A stretch of 64,000 nucleotides of DNA, from assembly GCF_000830005.1 (NCBI RefSeq), contig NZ_CP010407.1, forward strand, positions 310,001 through 374,000, in the 5' to 3' direction. The DNA comes from Streptomyces vietnamensis (lineage in GTDB: Bacteria; Actinomycetota; Actinomycetes; Streptomycetales; Streptomycetaceae). The position numbers were made by a program, and so were the translations under genes. Numbering within the stretch: the first letter of the stretch is position 1; every line of letters starts with the position of its first letter. Positions 1 to 7,737 of this stretch are shown piece after piece. Below the pieces are notes generated by a model. The model had not been told where the DNA came from. It made no database searches and saw nothing but the letters and a program-made list of their open reading frames with translations.

Positions 1-478
1 CGTCGGCGGCCCAGACGATCAGCTCGGGGGTGGACTCGGCGTCGCGGACCAGTCCGTTGGAGCGCTTGAGGGCGCCGGCCGCGGTGCCCTTGGCGTCGGT
101 GGTGGGGGTGACGGACTTGACCGCCACGCCGTGGGCCTTGGCGTGGGTGGATCCCTTGAGCGAGCCGTCGGCCTTCTGGTGGACGACGAAGTCGCCGCCG
201 ACGACGGGGAGGCCGCGGTAGGTCCGCTCGAAGCGGACGTGCTGGGTGCCGTCGGCGTCGATCACGACGTCCTTGACGTGGAGCTTCTGGCCCGCTCCGA
301 AGCCGAAGGTGGCGGCGTTCCGGGTCACGTTGGCCTCGGCCCGGGCTATCGCCGTGTCGCGGACGGAGGTGCCGTGCTGCACCGCGTCGGGCTGCGAGTA
401 CGCCGGTACGGCGACCGCGCCCGTGGTGATGACGGCGGCGGCGACCATCGTGGAGAGGGCAAGGAGGGAACGGGACAT
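1..478 (-). CDS. M4-family (thermolysin-like) metalloprotease, N-terminal part
   Basis: Only the first 159 residues lie in the window; the gene continues past the left edge. A Sec-type signal peptide (MSRSLLAL then an Ala/Val-rich core ending near VPAYS) is followed by a propeptide with an FTP-like segment (FERTYRGLPVVGGDFVVH, about residues 84-101). That order is the usual start of secreted thermolysin-type neutral proteases in Streptomyces, where the FTP/PepSY prosequence folds and inhibits the catalytic domain. The HExxH catalytic domain is not visible, so the peptidase assignment rests on the prosequence. The ATG at 478 is preceded by AAGGAAAC, a plausible ribosome binding site. Expected to be exported and self-processed outside the cell. 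Confidence 0.8.
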   Translation of the reverse strand, partial: MSRSLLALSTMVAAAVITTGAVAVPAYSQPDAVQHGTSVRDTAIARAEANVTRNAATFGFGAGQKLHVKDVVIDADGTQHVRFERTYRGLPVVGGDFVVHQKADGSLKGSTHAKAHGVAVKSVTPTTDAKGTAAGALKRSNGLVRDAESTPELIVWAAD

Positions 479-601
479 GACGGGGCGTTTCCTTCGCTCG
501 TCGTGGGGGGTGACGACGTCCTGGGACGTTGACGCGAAGTGTTCACCAGGTGACATGTTCCTGACGCGATCCCATGTGGGCTACAACTGTGGAGTTATAC
601 G

Positions 602-786
602 GTGCCGCGCACGGCGGCCCGGACGGTCGCCCGCGAGTTGTACGGGGCGGGGACCTCGGAGTCGTACGGTGCGGGCGACCGCGGCCCGGACGGGCACCCG
701 CAAGTTGCACGGCGCGGGGAACCACGGCCCGGACGGTCGCCCGCAAGTCAGACGGTGCGGCGCACGGCGCCCCGGACGGTCACCCC
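602..786. repeat. Imperfect intergenic repeats, core GGCCCGGACGGTCGCCCGC
   Basis: Between the protease and LysR genes the core GGCCCGGACGGTCGCCCGC recurs at 616, 683 (one change), 726 and, degenerate, 769. Spacings are 67, 43 and 43 bases, with GTACGGTGC-like sequence between copies. No credible gene covers the stretch. It lies in the upstream region of the protease and just past the stop of the LysR gene, so it could act in termination or be a passive expansion. Confidence 0.5.
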
Positions 787-1769
787 TCCGCGGCCCCGAG
801 GGCGAACTCCTCGCCGCCGTCCTCCCACCAGGCCAGGTACTGCGGCCGCTGCCGCACGAGCGACAGATACGCGGCCAGCAGGCGCTCGCCCACCGCGTCG
901 GCGAGCTCGGCCGGGACCGATGCCGTGTTCCAGGCCAGTTGCAGCCGCCGGTGGAACGGCACGTCCACGAGCGGCCGCAGCACGGTGCCCTGGGCCGGGA
1001 CATCGGCGCTCGGCCATACGCCGCAGACCGCCCGCCGGCCGGCGACCAGGATCTGCGCCACGGACAGGTCCGGCGTCACGTGCGCGATCCGCGGGGTGAA
1101 TCCCGCCGACTGGCAGGTGAGATGGAGGTAGGCGTGCACACCGCTCTCGTCGGCCTCCGGCATGACCCACTCCTCGTCCCTCAGTTCGCGCAGGCTGACG
1201 CTCCCCTGGCGTGCGAGGGGGTGGTCCTCGGCGAGCAGGACGAAGACCGGCTCGCGCAGCAGCGTGCGCGTGACCACCGATTCGCCGACCGGAAGGGGGA
1301 AGCCCGGGAACTCCCCGAAGACCGCGATGTCGCATTTCGACTGGCTCAGCGCTTTCACCAGGGTGTGTACGGATCGGCGGGCGTCTATGCCGAGCCGGCG
1401 TTCCGGAACGAGCTCGAAGAGGGTGGAGACCAGCAGCGACACCAGGGGGCCGGCGGTTCCGCCCGCCCGGAGCGGCGAGGCGGTCCCCCGGTCCGCCTCG
1501 GCGGCCGATCGGGCGTGCTCGCGCAGCCGGTCGAAGCCGACCACGAGGTCACGTGCGCAGCGCAGGACGTACTGACCGGTCTCGTTCGGTTTCACACCCT
1601 CGGCGCTGCGGGTGAAGAGCGGGCCGCCCAGCTCGTGCTCGATCCGTTTCAGCTGGGCGCTCGTGGCGGGCTGGGAGAGCTGCAGCCGTGCGGCGGCTTT
1701 GCGGATGCTGCCGGCCTCGGCGACGGTGAGCAGGACGCGGAGGTGGCGGAACTCGAGGTGCATGAACAT
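780..1769 (-). CDS. LysR-family transcriptional regulator
   Basis: A 329-residue protein of normal LysR length. The N-terminal winged helix is clear (LEFRHLRVLLTVAEAGSIRK, then KAAARLQLSQPATSAQLKRI), followed by a substrate-binding-type effector domain of about 240 residues. Start MFMHLEF at 1769 (or the second ATG at 1763) places the helix-turn-helix at the N-terminus as in the family; longer upstream readings add unlikely sequence. It is divergent from the sulfur gene at 2117 across 347 bases, but the palindromes there are of CsoR/CstR type, so control of that operon by this protein is not implied. Effector unknown. The 3' end touches the intergenic repeats. Confidence 0.9.
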   Translation of the reverse strand: MFMHLEFRHLRVLLTVAEAGSIRKAAARLQLSQPATSAQLKRIEHELGGPLFTRSAEGVKPNETGQYVLRCARDLVVGFDRLREHARSAAEADRGTASPLRAGGTAGPLVSLLVSTLFELVPERRLGIDARRSVHTLVKALSQSKCDIAVFGEFPGFPLPVGESVVTRTLLREPVFVLLAEDHPLARQGSVSLRELRDEEWVMPEADESGVHAYLHLTCQSAGFTPRIAHVTPDLSVAQILVAGRRAVCGVWPSADVPAQGTVLRPLVDVPFHRRLQLAWNTASVPAELADAVGERLLAAYLSLVRQRPQYLAWWEDGGEEFALGAAEG

Positions 1770-1990
1770 TCCCCGCTCAGGGCGGAGGGCCGCTTGCACC
1801 CCCCGTGACCAGCAGTACCGGCTGCCCGAGGGCATGGTGACCAAGATTCCGACGGGCGCGTCGGGGCGGCAACCACGGGACGGCAAAATCTGCGTGCTCA
1901 TGCCACGGTTCCGCACCGGCATCGCGCCGCCGGTCGCGTGGACGAGGACTCTGCGGTGCGGCCGAAGTGCGCATTCGCCTGTGACGCTGA

Positions 1991-2006
1991 ATACCCAGGG
2001 GGGTAT
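1991..2006. promoter_or_regulatory. CsoR/CstR-type operator 1
   Basis: ATACCCAGGGGGGTAT, an interrupted palindrome of the ATACCC/GGGTAT class bound by CsoR-family repressors (copper-sensing CsoR, persulfide-sensing CstR). It abuts the -35 box at 2007. It is the exact reverse complement of the site at 3592-3607. Confidence 0.7.
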
Positions 2007-2035
2007 TTGACTTCCCTGTGACGCCACTTTACGGT
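2007..2035 (+). promoter_or_regulatory. Vegetative-type promoter of the sulfur operon
   Basis: TTGACT (2007-2012), 17-base spacer, TACGGT (2030-2035). This matches the principal sigma factor pattern TTGAC-N17-TAnnnT. Predicted transcription start is about 2042. The promoter is bracketed by operator 1 immediately upstream of the -35 box and operator 2 (2046-2061) at the start site, a layout expected for tight repression. Confidence 0.65.
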
Positions 2036-2045
2036 CGAGAGGAGA

Positions 2046-2061
2046 ATACCCACGGGGGTAT
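2046..2061. promoter_or_regulatory. CsoR/CstR-type operator 2
   Basis: ATACCCACGGGGGTAT, one class with the sites at 1991 and 3592. It sits over the predicted transcription start, 55 bases centre-to-centre from operator 1, so a repressor bound here would block RNA polymerase. Confidence 0.7.
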
Positions 2062-2116
2062 CCGGATCCAGGGATGCCCCGCTGCGTGACGCAGGTCTTC
2101 CGATGAAGGGATCGCC

Positions 2117-3511
2117 GTGTTCTTCGCCCAGTACTACCTGGACTGCCTGTCCCAGGCGTCGTACATGATCGCCGACGAGCGCACGGGGCAGGCGGTGGTC
2201 GTCGACCCCCGCCGGGACGTCTCGGAATACCTGGCCGACGCCGCCGCGCACGGCTTCAGGGTGATCGGCGTCATCAACACCCACTTCCACGCCGACTTCG
2301 TCGCCGGCCATCTGGAGATGGCGGACGAGACCGGCGCCTGGATCGGTTACGGCCGCCACGCCGAGACCGAGTACCCGATCCGCGAGCTCGCCGAGGGTGA
2401 GCGGATCTCCCTCGGCGACGTCGCGCTGGAGATCCTGGAGACGCCCGGGCACACGCCGGAGTCGATCAGCGTCCTCGTGTACGAGCGGGCCGGCGACGAG
2501 GTGCCGTACGGCGTGCTGACCGGCGACGCGCTGTTCATCGGCGACGTCGGCCGCCCCGATCTGCTCGCCTCGGTGGGCGTGACCGCCGAGGAGCTCGGCG
2601 CGATGCTCCACGACAGCGTGCAGAACAAGCTGATGGGGCTGCCGGACGAGGTGCGGGTCTTCCCCGCGCACGGCGCCGGATCGGCCTGCGGCAAGAACCT
2701 GTCCGCGGAGAAGCAGTCGACGATCGGCGAGCAGCGGGCGACCAACTACGCCTGCGCGCCGATGGGCCGCAAGGAGTTCGTCGCGCTCGTCACCGCCGGC
2801 CAGCCGGCCGCGCCCGGGTACTTCGCGTACGACGCCGAGCTCAACCGCAAGGACCGGGCCCGCTACGACGCGTCGGCACCCCGTCCGCTGGCGCTCGCCG
2901 AGTTCACCGAACTGCGGGCCGCCGGCGCGATCGTGGTGGACGCACGCGACCCGCAGGAGTTCGCGGCCGGGCACCTGCGCGGCGCGGTGAACGTGCCCGC
3001 GGACGGCCGCTTCGCCGAGCAGGCCGGCACCGTTCTCCACCCGGCCGCCGAACTGCTCGTCATGGCGGCGCAGAACCGGGAGGAGGAGGTCGTCACCCGT
3101 CTCGCCCGGATCGGCTTCGACCGGGTCGTCGGCTACCTGCGCAACCCCGAGGACGCCCTGGAGGCCCTGGCCGGCGAGGTCTCCCCCGCGAGCCGGGTCA
3201 CCGCCGCGCACCTGCGCACCGCCCTCGCGGGAGAGCGGCCGCCGGTCGTCGTGGACGTGCGCACCTGCGGTGAGCGCGAGGCGAACGGGTTCATCGAGTC
3301 CGCCCTGCACATCCCGCTCGGCGAACTCCCGCACCGCACGCACGAGCTGCCCGCCGACCGGCCCCTGGTCCTGCACTGCGCCGGCGGCCACCGCTCCTCC
3401 ATCGCCGCGAGCCTGCTGCGACAGCGCGGCTTCCAGGACGTCTCCGACATCCTCGGCGGATACGCCGCCTGGGCCCTGTCGGCGTCGACGGCCGAGCCCG
3501 TCGGCGCCTGA
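2117..3511 (+). CDS. Metallo-beta-lactamase/double-rhodanese persulfide-processing enzyme (CstB-like)
   Basis: 464 residues with three domains. The N-terminal metallo-beta-lactamase domain (about 1-240) carries THFHADFVAGH (H56, H58, D60, H65), the TPGHTPES loop and TGDALFIGDVGRPDL, as in ETHE1-type persulfide dioxygenases. Two rhodanese domains follow (about 255-355 and 365-455). The second has a full active loop with C421 (HCAGGHRSS). The first has LLVMAAQNREEE in the equivalent place and no cysteine, so it is probably non-catalytic. This architecture matches staphylococcal CstB, which oxidises low-molecular-weight persulfides to thiosulfate. The next two genes (rhodanese and TauE exporter) and the CstR-like operators support a role in clearing sulfane sulfur. 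Cytoplasmic. Substrate is inferred, not shown. Confidence 0.88.
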   Translation: MFFAQYYLDCLSQASYMIADERTGQAVVVDPRRDVSEYLADAAAHGFRVIGVINTHFHADFVAGHLEMADETGAWIGYGRHAETEYPIRELAEGERISLGDVALEILETPGHTPESISVLVYERAGDEVPYGVLTGDALFIGDVGRPDLLASVGVTAEELGAMLHDSVQNKLMGLPDEVRVFPAHGAGSACGKNLSAEKQSTIGEQRATNYACAPMGRKEFVALVTAGQPAAPGYFAYDAELNRKDRARYDASAPRPLALAEFTELRAAGAIVVDARDPQEFAAGHLRGAVNVPADGRFAEQAGTVLHPAAELLVMAAQNREEEVVTRLARIGFDRVVGYLRNPEDALEALAGEVSPASRVTAAHLRTALAGERPPVVVDVRTCGEREANGFIESALHIPLGELPHRTHELPADRPLVLHCAGGHRSSIAASLLRQRGFQDVSDILGGYAAWALSASTAEPVGA

Positions 3512-3591
3512 CCGCCGCGCCCCCGCCCCTCCCCCGTAGCCCTGTAACCCCGTAGCCCCGTCGCCCACCGGGGCCCCTCACAACCTCTTAC

Positions 3592-3607
3592 ATACCCCCC
3601 TGGGTAT
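3592..3607. promoter_or_regulatory. CsoR/CstR-type operator 3
   Basis: ATACCCCCCTGGGTAT, the exact reverse complement of operator 1, 27 bases before the ATG of the rhodanese-DUF2892 gene. It suggests the second half of the module has its own promoter under the same repressor. No good -35/-10 pair was found here by eye. Confidence 0.65.
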
Positions 3608-3633
3608 CAACGTCCGACGTGGAATGGAATCCC

Positions 3634-4206
3634 ATGAGCACCACCCCCTCCCTCTCCCCCGCCGTGCTGCACCGGCTCGTCCGGGAAGGGCGCGCCCCGC
3701 GCCTGCTCGACGTCCGCACGCCGGGTGAGTTCCGTACGGCGCACATCCCGGGCTCGTACAACGTTCCCCTCGACACCCTGCGCGAGCACCGTGCCGAGCT
3801 CCTCGCCCACCTCGACGAGGACGTCGTGCTCGTCTGTCGCTCCGGGGCGCGTGCCGCGCAGGCCGAGAAGGCCCTGGCCGAGGGCGGCCTGCCGAACCTC
3901 CGCGTCCTGGAGGGCGGCATCGTCGCCTGGGAGACGGCCGGCGCGCCCGTCGACCGGGGTCCGGAGCGGTGGGACATGGAGCGCCAGGTCCGGCTCGTGG
4001 CCGGCTCGATCGTCCTGGCCACCGGCCTGATCGGGGTGTTCGTCCCGGGCGCCCATCTGATCGGCACCGCGATCGGGGCCGGCCTGACCTACGCGGCCCT
4101 CAGCAACTCCTGCGCCATGGGCGTGCTGCTGTCCAAGCTGCCGTACAACCGCGGGCCGCGCCCCGACATCCGCACGGCGATCGCGGAGCTGCGGAGCGCG
4201 TCGTGA
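3634..4206 (+). CDS. Rhodanese fused to DUF2892 membrane domain
   Basis: 190 residues. A single rhodanese domain (about 8-105) has the active-site loop VLVCRSGARAAQ with its cysteine, and LLDVRTPGEFRTAHIPGS at the start. The C-terminal part (from about 115) has two hydrophobic segments (LVAGSIVLATGLIGVFV and LIGTAIGAGLTYAAL) typical of the DUF2892 module. Predicted to be anchored in the cytoplasmic membrane with the sulfurtransferase facing the cytoplasm. ATG 3634 is preferred over an in-frame GTG at 3619, which would add only five residues. The stop overlaps the GTG of the exporter gene by 4 bases (GTGA), so the two are translationally coupled. Confidence 0.88.
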   Translation: MSTTPSLSPAVLHRLVREGRAPRLLDVRTPGEFRTAHIPGSYNVPLDTLREHRAELLAHLDEDVVLVCRSGARAAQAEKALAEGGLPNLRVLEGGIVAWETAGAPVDRGPERWDMERQVRLVAGSIVLATGLIGVFVPGAHLIGTAIGAGLTYAALSNSCAMGVLLSKLPYNRGPRPDIRTAIAELRSAS

Positions 4207-5090
4207 CCGTCCTGGTCGTCGCGGCGTCCCTGCTCGTCGGTGTCAGCCTCGGCGCCCTCGGGGGCGGCGGCTCGATCCTGACCGTGCCGATCCTGGTCTA
4301 CCTGGCCGGGCAGGACACCAAGGAGGCGATCACCACCTCCCTGTTCGTGGTCGGCGTCACCAGCCTCGCCGCGCTGGTCCCCCACGCCCGGGCCCGCCGG
4401 GTCCGCCTGCGGACCGGGCTGCTCTTCGGCGGATTCAGCATGGCCGGTGCGTACGGGGGCGGGCGGCTCGCCGAGTACGTTCCGGGCACGGTCCTGCTCG
4501 TCTCCTTCGCCCTGATGATGCTGGCCACGGCGGCCGCGATGCTCCGCAGGCCCCGGCCCGGCCGGGAGGAGCCGGGGAGGGAGGAGCCGGGAAGGGAGGG
4601 GCCCGGGCGGGTCCGTGCCGAGCCGCCCCTGAAGCGCATCGCGGTGGAGGGTCTCGCCGTCGGTGCGGTGACGGGTCTTGTCGGCTCCGGCGGCGGTTTC
4701 CTCGTCGTCCCGGCGCTCGCCGTCCTCGGCGGGCTGCCGATGGGCGTCGCGGTCGGTACGTCGCTCCTCGTCATCGGGATGAACTCCTTCGCCGGGCTCG
4801 CCGGGCACCTCTCGGGCGTCGGGATCGACTGGGCTCCGGCCCTGACCGTGACCGCGGCGGCGGTGGTCGGCAGCCTGGTGGGCGGCCGGCTCGCGGGCCG
4901 CATCCCGCAGGACACGCTGCGCACGGCGTTCGGCTGGTTCGTCGTCGTCATGGGTGTCTTCGTCCTCGCGCAGCAGCTGGACACCGCCGTGTGGACCCAC
5001 CCGGCCACGTGGGCGGTACTCGGGACCGCCCTGGCCGGCGGGGTCACCGTCCGGCTGTGGCGGGCCTCGGCCGCGAAGAGCGCACCGTAG
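4203..5090 (+). CDS. TauE/SafE (TSUP) family sulfite/sulfur-anion exporter
   Basis: 295 residues, GTG start overlapping the preceding stop. Multiple membrane segments and the two internally related Gly-rich motifs of the family are visible: GALGGGGSILTVPIL near the N-terminus and GLVGSGGGFLVVPAL in the second half. A charged linker of GREEPGREEPGREG-type repeats joins the halves at about residues 118-137. TSUP proteins move sulfite, thiosulfate or organosulfonates across the cytoplasmic membrane. Beside a persulfide dioxygenase and two sulfurtransferases, export of sulfite or thiosulfate is the likeliest job, as for TauE in cst operons. Confidence 0.85.
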   Translation: MTVLVVAASLLVGVSLGALGGGGSILTVPILVYLAGQDTKEAITTSLFVVGVTSLAALVPHARARRVRLRTGLLFGGFSMAGAYGGGRLAEYVPGTVLLVSFALMMLATAAAMLRRPRPGREEPGREEPGREGPGRVRAEPPLKRIAVEGLAVGAVTGLVGSGGGFLVVPALAVLGGLPMGVAVGTSLLVIGMNSFAGLAGHLSGVGIDWAPALTVTAAAVVGSLVGGRLAGRIPQDTLRTAFGWFVVVMGVFVLAQQLDTAVWTHPATWAVLGTALAGGVTVRLWRASAAKSAP

Positions 5091-5234
5091 GGCGGTCGTC
5101 CACGCGGCCCGTACGAGCGCCGGCTCGCCGCGCCGGCGGCCCTGACCGCCGGGGAGACGGCCCACCTGGCGGCTCGGCTCGCCGATCCGGATGCGGTGGT
5201 CCAGGAGGCGGCGTACACCGCGGTCCTGGGCTGA
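5091..5234 (+). pseudogene. C-terminal fragment of a HEAT-repeat-like protein
   Basis: An open frame of 47 codons directly after the exporter stop reads ...ALTAGETAHLAARLADPDA and ends EAAYTAVLG. The LADPDxxVxEAA pattern is like HEAT/armadillo-type repeats common in Streptomyces. There is no start codon or ribosome binding site for it, so it is best explained as the tail of a deleted gene. Weak call. Confidence 0.3.
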
Positions 5235-5281
5235 CGCGGGTTTCAGCGCGCCGGGCCGGTGCGGGTTTCAGCGCGTCGGCA

Positions 5282-5316
5282 CGGGCGGGTGGCACCGTCG
5301 GAGCGCCGCCCGCCCG
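5282..5316. terminator. Hairpin between convergent exporter and DoxX genes
   Basis: CGGGCGGGTGGC (5282-5293) pairs with GCCGCCCGCCCG (5305-5316), a 12-bp stem with one G-T wobble and an 11-base loop, no T-run. It lies 7 bases past the stop of the minus-strand DoxX gene. A 15-base direct repeat (GCGGGTTTCAGCGCG at 5236 and 5261) precedes it. Confidence 0.5.
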
Positions 5317-5322
5317 GACCGG

Positions 5323-5754
5323 TCAGCGCCGCTGGACGTGGTAGCGCTGGGCGAGGCGGGCGAGCGCGACGGCGCCGAGGAGCAGCCCGAAGTCACGCAG
5401 CGCGATGTCGTAGTACCCGGGGACGGTCAGCAGGTCGACGATGATGCCGGCCAGCCAGCCGGCCACGAGCCAGCCACCGAAGCGGGGAGCGAGCGCCACG
5501 GCGATTCCGGCGACGATCTCGATCACGCCGACCGCGTACATGGCCTGCTGGGCGCTCCCGGGGACGATGTCGTCGATCCACGGCGCGAGGTAGGTGGGCC
5601 AGTCCACGAGCAGGTTCGCGAACTTGTCCAGACCGAAGAGGATCGGCGCCACCGTGAATCCGGTGCGGAGGATCAGGAAGGCCTGGTAGCCGGGGTCGGC
5701 GAGCGCCTCACGCCGCCGGGTGGCGGAGCTGGTGCTTGTGGTGACGGAGAACAT
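5323..5754 (-). CDS. DoxX-like integral membrane protein
   Basis: 143 residues with four predicted membrane segments: FLILRTGFTVAPILFGLDKF, AMYAVGVIEIVAGIAVAL, GGWLVAGWLAGIIVDLL and FGLLLGAVALARL. This size and layout fit the DoxX/DUF417-like group of small membrane proteins, often tied to redox or sulfur stress in actinobacteria. It is divergent from a cysteine-rich HTH regulator, and an inverted repeat lies between them, so regulation by that neighbour is likely. The biochemical role is not known. Confidence 0.75.
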   Translation of the reverse strand: MFSVTTSTSSATRRREALADPGYQAFLILRTGFTVAPILFGLDKFANLLVDWPTYLAPWIDDIVPGSAQQAMYAVGVIEIVAGIAVALAPRFGGWLVAGWLAGIIVDLLTVPGYYDIALRDFGLLLGAVALARLAQRYHVQRR

Positions 5755-5763
5755 GACCCCCTC

Positions 5764-5795
5764 CTTCTATCGGCAAGGTTCATTTCCTATAGAAG
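5764..5795. promoter_or_regulatory. Inverted repeat in the DoxX/regulator intergenic region
   Basis: CTTCTAT (5764-5770) and ATAGAAG (5789-5795) form a perfect 7-base inverted repeat with 18 bases between. The surrounding DNA is clearly AT-richer than the genome. It lies 9 bases upstream of the DoxX ATG and 21 bases before the regulator ATG, a suitable operator for the divergent pair. Confidence 0.45.
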
Positions 5796-5816
5796 ACCCC
5801 TCCCGTTCTTTAGTCA

Positions 5817-6515
5817 ATGGCTGTGGGTTTTACACTGGTGTCCGTGGCCACCTCGAAGGAAGTACGCGACCCCGACGTCTCCGCCGTCGCCGCCCTCGAC
5901 GAGCCGACCCGCAGGAGGCTGTACGACCACGTGGTGCGCCAGTCGGGCTCCGTGAGCCGGGACGAGGCCGCCGCCGCTCTCGGGCTCGCCCGCAAGACCG
6001 CGGCGTTCCACCTGGACCGGCTGGCCGACGAATCGCTGCTCGACGTCGTCTACGAACGCCGCAGCGGGCGCTCCGGTCCGGGTGCGGGAAGGCCCGCGAA
6101 GCTCTACCGGCGCTCGACGAGGCAGGTCGCGGTCAGTCTTCCGGACCGCCGCTACGAGCTGGCCGGACGGCTCCTCGCCCAGGCGGTGGAGGAGTCCGAC
6201 GCGACCGGCGAACCGGTACGGGCGGTGCTGCACCGCAAGGCCGAGGAGCTCGGCACACAGCTGGGCGAGCAGAACCGGACGGACGTCTTCGAGCTCCTCG
6301 AGCGGTACGGATTCGAGCCGCGCCACGAGGACGACGCCATCGTCCTGGCCAACTGCCCCTTCCACGCCCTGGCCCGGGAGCACACCCGGACGGTGTGCGG
6401 CATGAACCTCCACCTGTTGCGCGGTGTCCTCAAGGGCATCGACGAGACCGGGATCGAGGCGTGCCTGGCGCCCGGCCCCGGACACTGCTGCGTCCGCCTG
6501 CAGCCGGCCGCGTGA
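5817..6515 (+). CDS. Cysteine-rich winged-helix transcriptional regulator
   Basis: 232 residues. An ArsR/SufR-like helix-turn-helix lies at about 25-80 (ALDEPTRRRLYDHVV then EAAAALGLARKTAAFHLDRL). The C-terminal half holds NCPFHALA, TVCGMN, EACLAPG and GHCC, five cysteines spaced as in regulators that bind an Fe-S cluster (compare SufR) or a metal. Cytoplasmic DNA-binding protein, probably redox- or metal-responsive, likely controlling the divergent DoxX gene. The ATG at 5817 fits, though a GTG at 5841 (VATSKEV) is an equal alternative. The cluster assignment is inference from cysteine pattern only. Confidence 0.8.
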   Translation: MAVGFTLVSVATSKEVRDPDVSAVAALDEPTRRRLYDHVVRQSGSVSRDEAAAALGLARKTAAFHLDRLADESLLDVVYERRSGRSGPGAGRPAKLYRRSTRQVAVSLPDRRYELAGRLLAQAVEESDATGEPVRAVLHRKAEELGTQLGEQNRTDVFELLERYGFEPRHEDDAIVLANCPFHALAREHTRTVCGMNLHLLRGVLKGIDETGIEACLAPGPGHCCVRLQPAA

Positions 6516-6533
6516 CCGGCGCGGGAAAGCAGT

Positions 6534-6559
6534 GAGCCTCCACCGTGCGGTGGAGGCTC
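6534..6559. terminator. Bidirectional terminator
   Basis: GAGCCTCCACC, loop GTGC, GGTGGAGGCTC: a perfect 11-bp stem with a 4-base loop between the convergent regulator and DUF4232 genes. There is no T-run, as is common in Streptomyces. Confidence 0.8.
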
Positions 6560-6595
6560 AGGAGGAGGATCCGGCTGTCGACCACCGGCTGCCGG

Positions 6596-7267
6596 CTACA
6601 GGCTCAGCGCGTCCTCGGCGTTGTCCATCCAGGCGGTGACGGAGTTGTCGTCGGAGACGTTCAGACCGGGCGTCGAGGCCTTGAGCGGCACCTGCTTCAG
6701 GTCCGACTCGGTGTCCATGGTCATCGCGATCGAGGAGACCGTCTTGCTCTTGGGGCCCTTCAGGCCGCCCATGAGTCCCGCGTAGGCGGACTCTCCCGGG
6801 GCGAGCCGGATGGCCTCCTCGATGCCGGGGGCCGTGCCGCGCTGGGTCGCATGCCCGTCCAGGTCGCCGAAGGTCACGATGGGGTGGCCGAGCACCCGGC
6901 ACGGCTTGCCCGTCTTGTTGGTGATCTTCAGCAGGTAGCTGCTGGTCGTGGGCTCGGCCAGGTTCGCGGTGAACGTCAGGTCGTAGGTGCTGCAGGGGAA
7001 GACGTCGTAGTCCGGATCGGTCGACGGCGAGGCCGTCTTGCCGGACTTCGACGGCTTGGCGGGCGTCGAAGGCTTGGCGGGCGTCGACGGCTTGGCGGAC
7101 GGCACCGGCTTCGACGGCGTGGACGGGGCGGCGGTGGCGGTGGCGGGGGGAGTCGTGGTCGGCACGTCGGTGCCGCCCGCGGCTCCGTCCTCGGAGGGCC
7201 CGCAGGCGGTCAGGGCCAGTGCGGACACGGCGACGAGGACGACGGCTGCTCTGCGAACGGTGCTCAT
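6596..7267 (-). CDS. DUF4232-type secreted lipoprotein
   Basis: 223 residues. The signal peptide ends in the lipobox LTAC (cysteine near residue 21), so the mature protein is lipid-anchored outside the membrane. A Pro/Thr/Lys-rich linker with three repeats of KPSTPAKP (about 50-75) follows. The rest is the DUF4232 domain: FPCSTYDLTFTANLAEPT, a conserved KTGKPCRVLGHP segment, and LAPGESAYAGLMG. Two cysteines (about 92 and 123) could form a disulfide. Function of DUF4232 is unknown. Monocistronic between a terminator and its own upstream region. Confidence 0.85.
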   Translation of the reverse strand: MSTVRRAAVVLVAVSALALTACGPSEDGAAGGTDVPTTTPPATATAAPSTPSKPVPSAKPSTPAKPSTPAKPSKSGKTASPSTDPDYDVFPCSTYDLTFTANLAEPTTSSYLLKITNKTGKPCRVLGHPIVTFGDLDGHATQRGTAPGIEEAIRLAPGESAYAGLMGGLKGPKSKTVSSIAMTMDTESDLKQVPLKASTPGLNVSDDNSVTAWMDNAEDALSL

Positions 7268-7406
7268 GGCGGTACTCCCCCGAATGACAGCGCACGAACC
7301 GCGCTGTGGTGAACACCAGGTTCGCGCGCCTGCTTCACGGTTCTGTGACGACGTCTTACCGAATTCACCACGATCGCCCTCCCGGAGTCCGTGGGCCTTT
7401 CCAACC

Positions 7407-7661
7407 TCACGCTGGTGCGTGGTGAAGGACGAGGACGGCCTTCACGAAGTCGGCGATGCGGTTCGTGCTGCACCGGAGCTTCCGCAGGAGACGCCAGCCC
7501 TTGAGGCCGGCCTCGGCGAGCGCGCCGACGACGCCGTGGGCGCGGGCGGCGGTCAGGTCATGGGGAGAGCCGGGCAACGCGGGTGAGGCCCCCAACAGCC
7601 GCCCGAAAGGGTCGGTGAGGACCTGGACGTTCATGCCAGCCGGCCCAGCAGGGCAGAACAT
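7407..7661 (-). pseudogene. IS5-type transposase scar (copy 1)
   Basis: Reads NVQVLTDPFGRLLGASPALP then HDLTAARAHGVVGALAEAGL, the middle of a DDE transposase, and jumps directly to RLLRKLRCSTNRIADFVKAV, the C-terminal end of the same kind of protein. The N-terminus and about 80 residues between the two parts are missing. A 39-base segment (7596-7634) is identical to 45453-45491, in copy 2 of the same element. Inactive remnant next to the end of the CIS cargo gene. Confidence 0.75.
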
Positions 7662-7737
7662 GGTTCCTGAAGGAAGAGGCGTCGCCTCGCAGCGTGTGGG
7701 GTTCGACGATGCGGGCGGGGGGCGAGGGCACGGGGCG

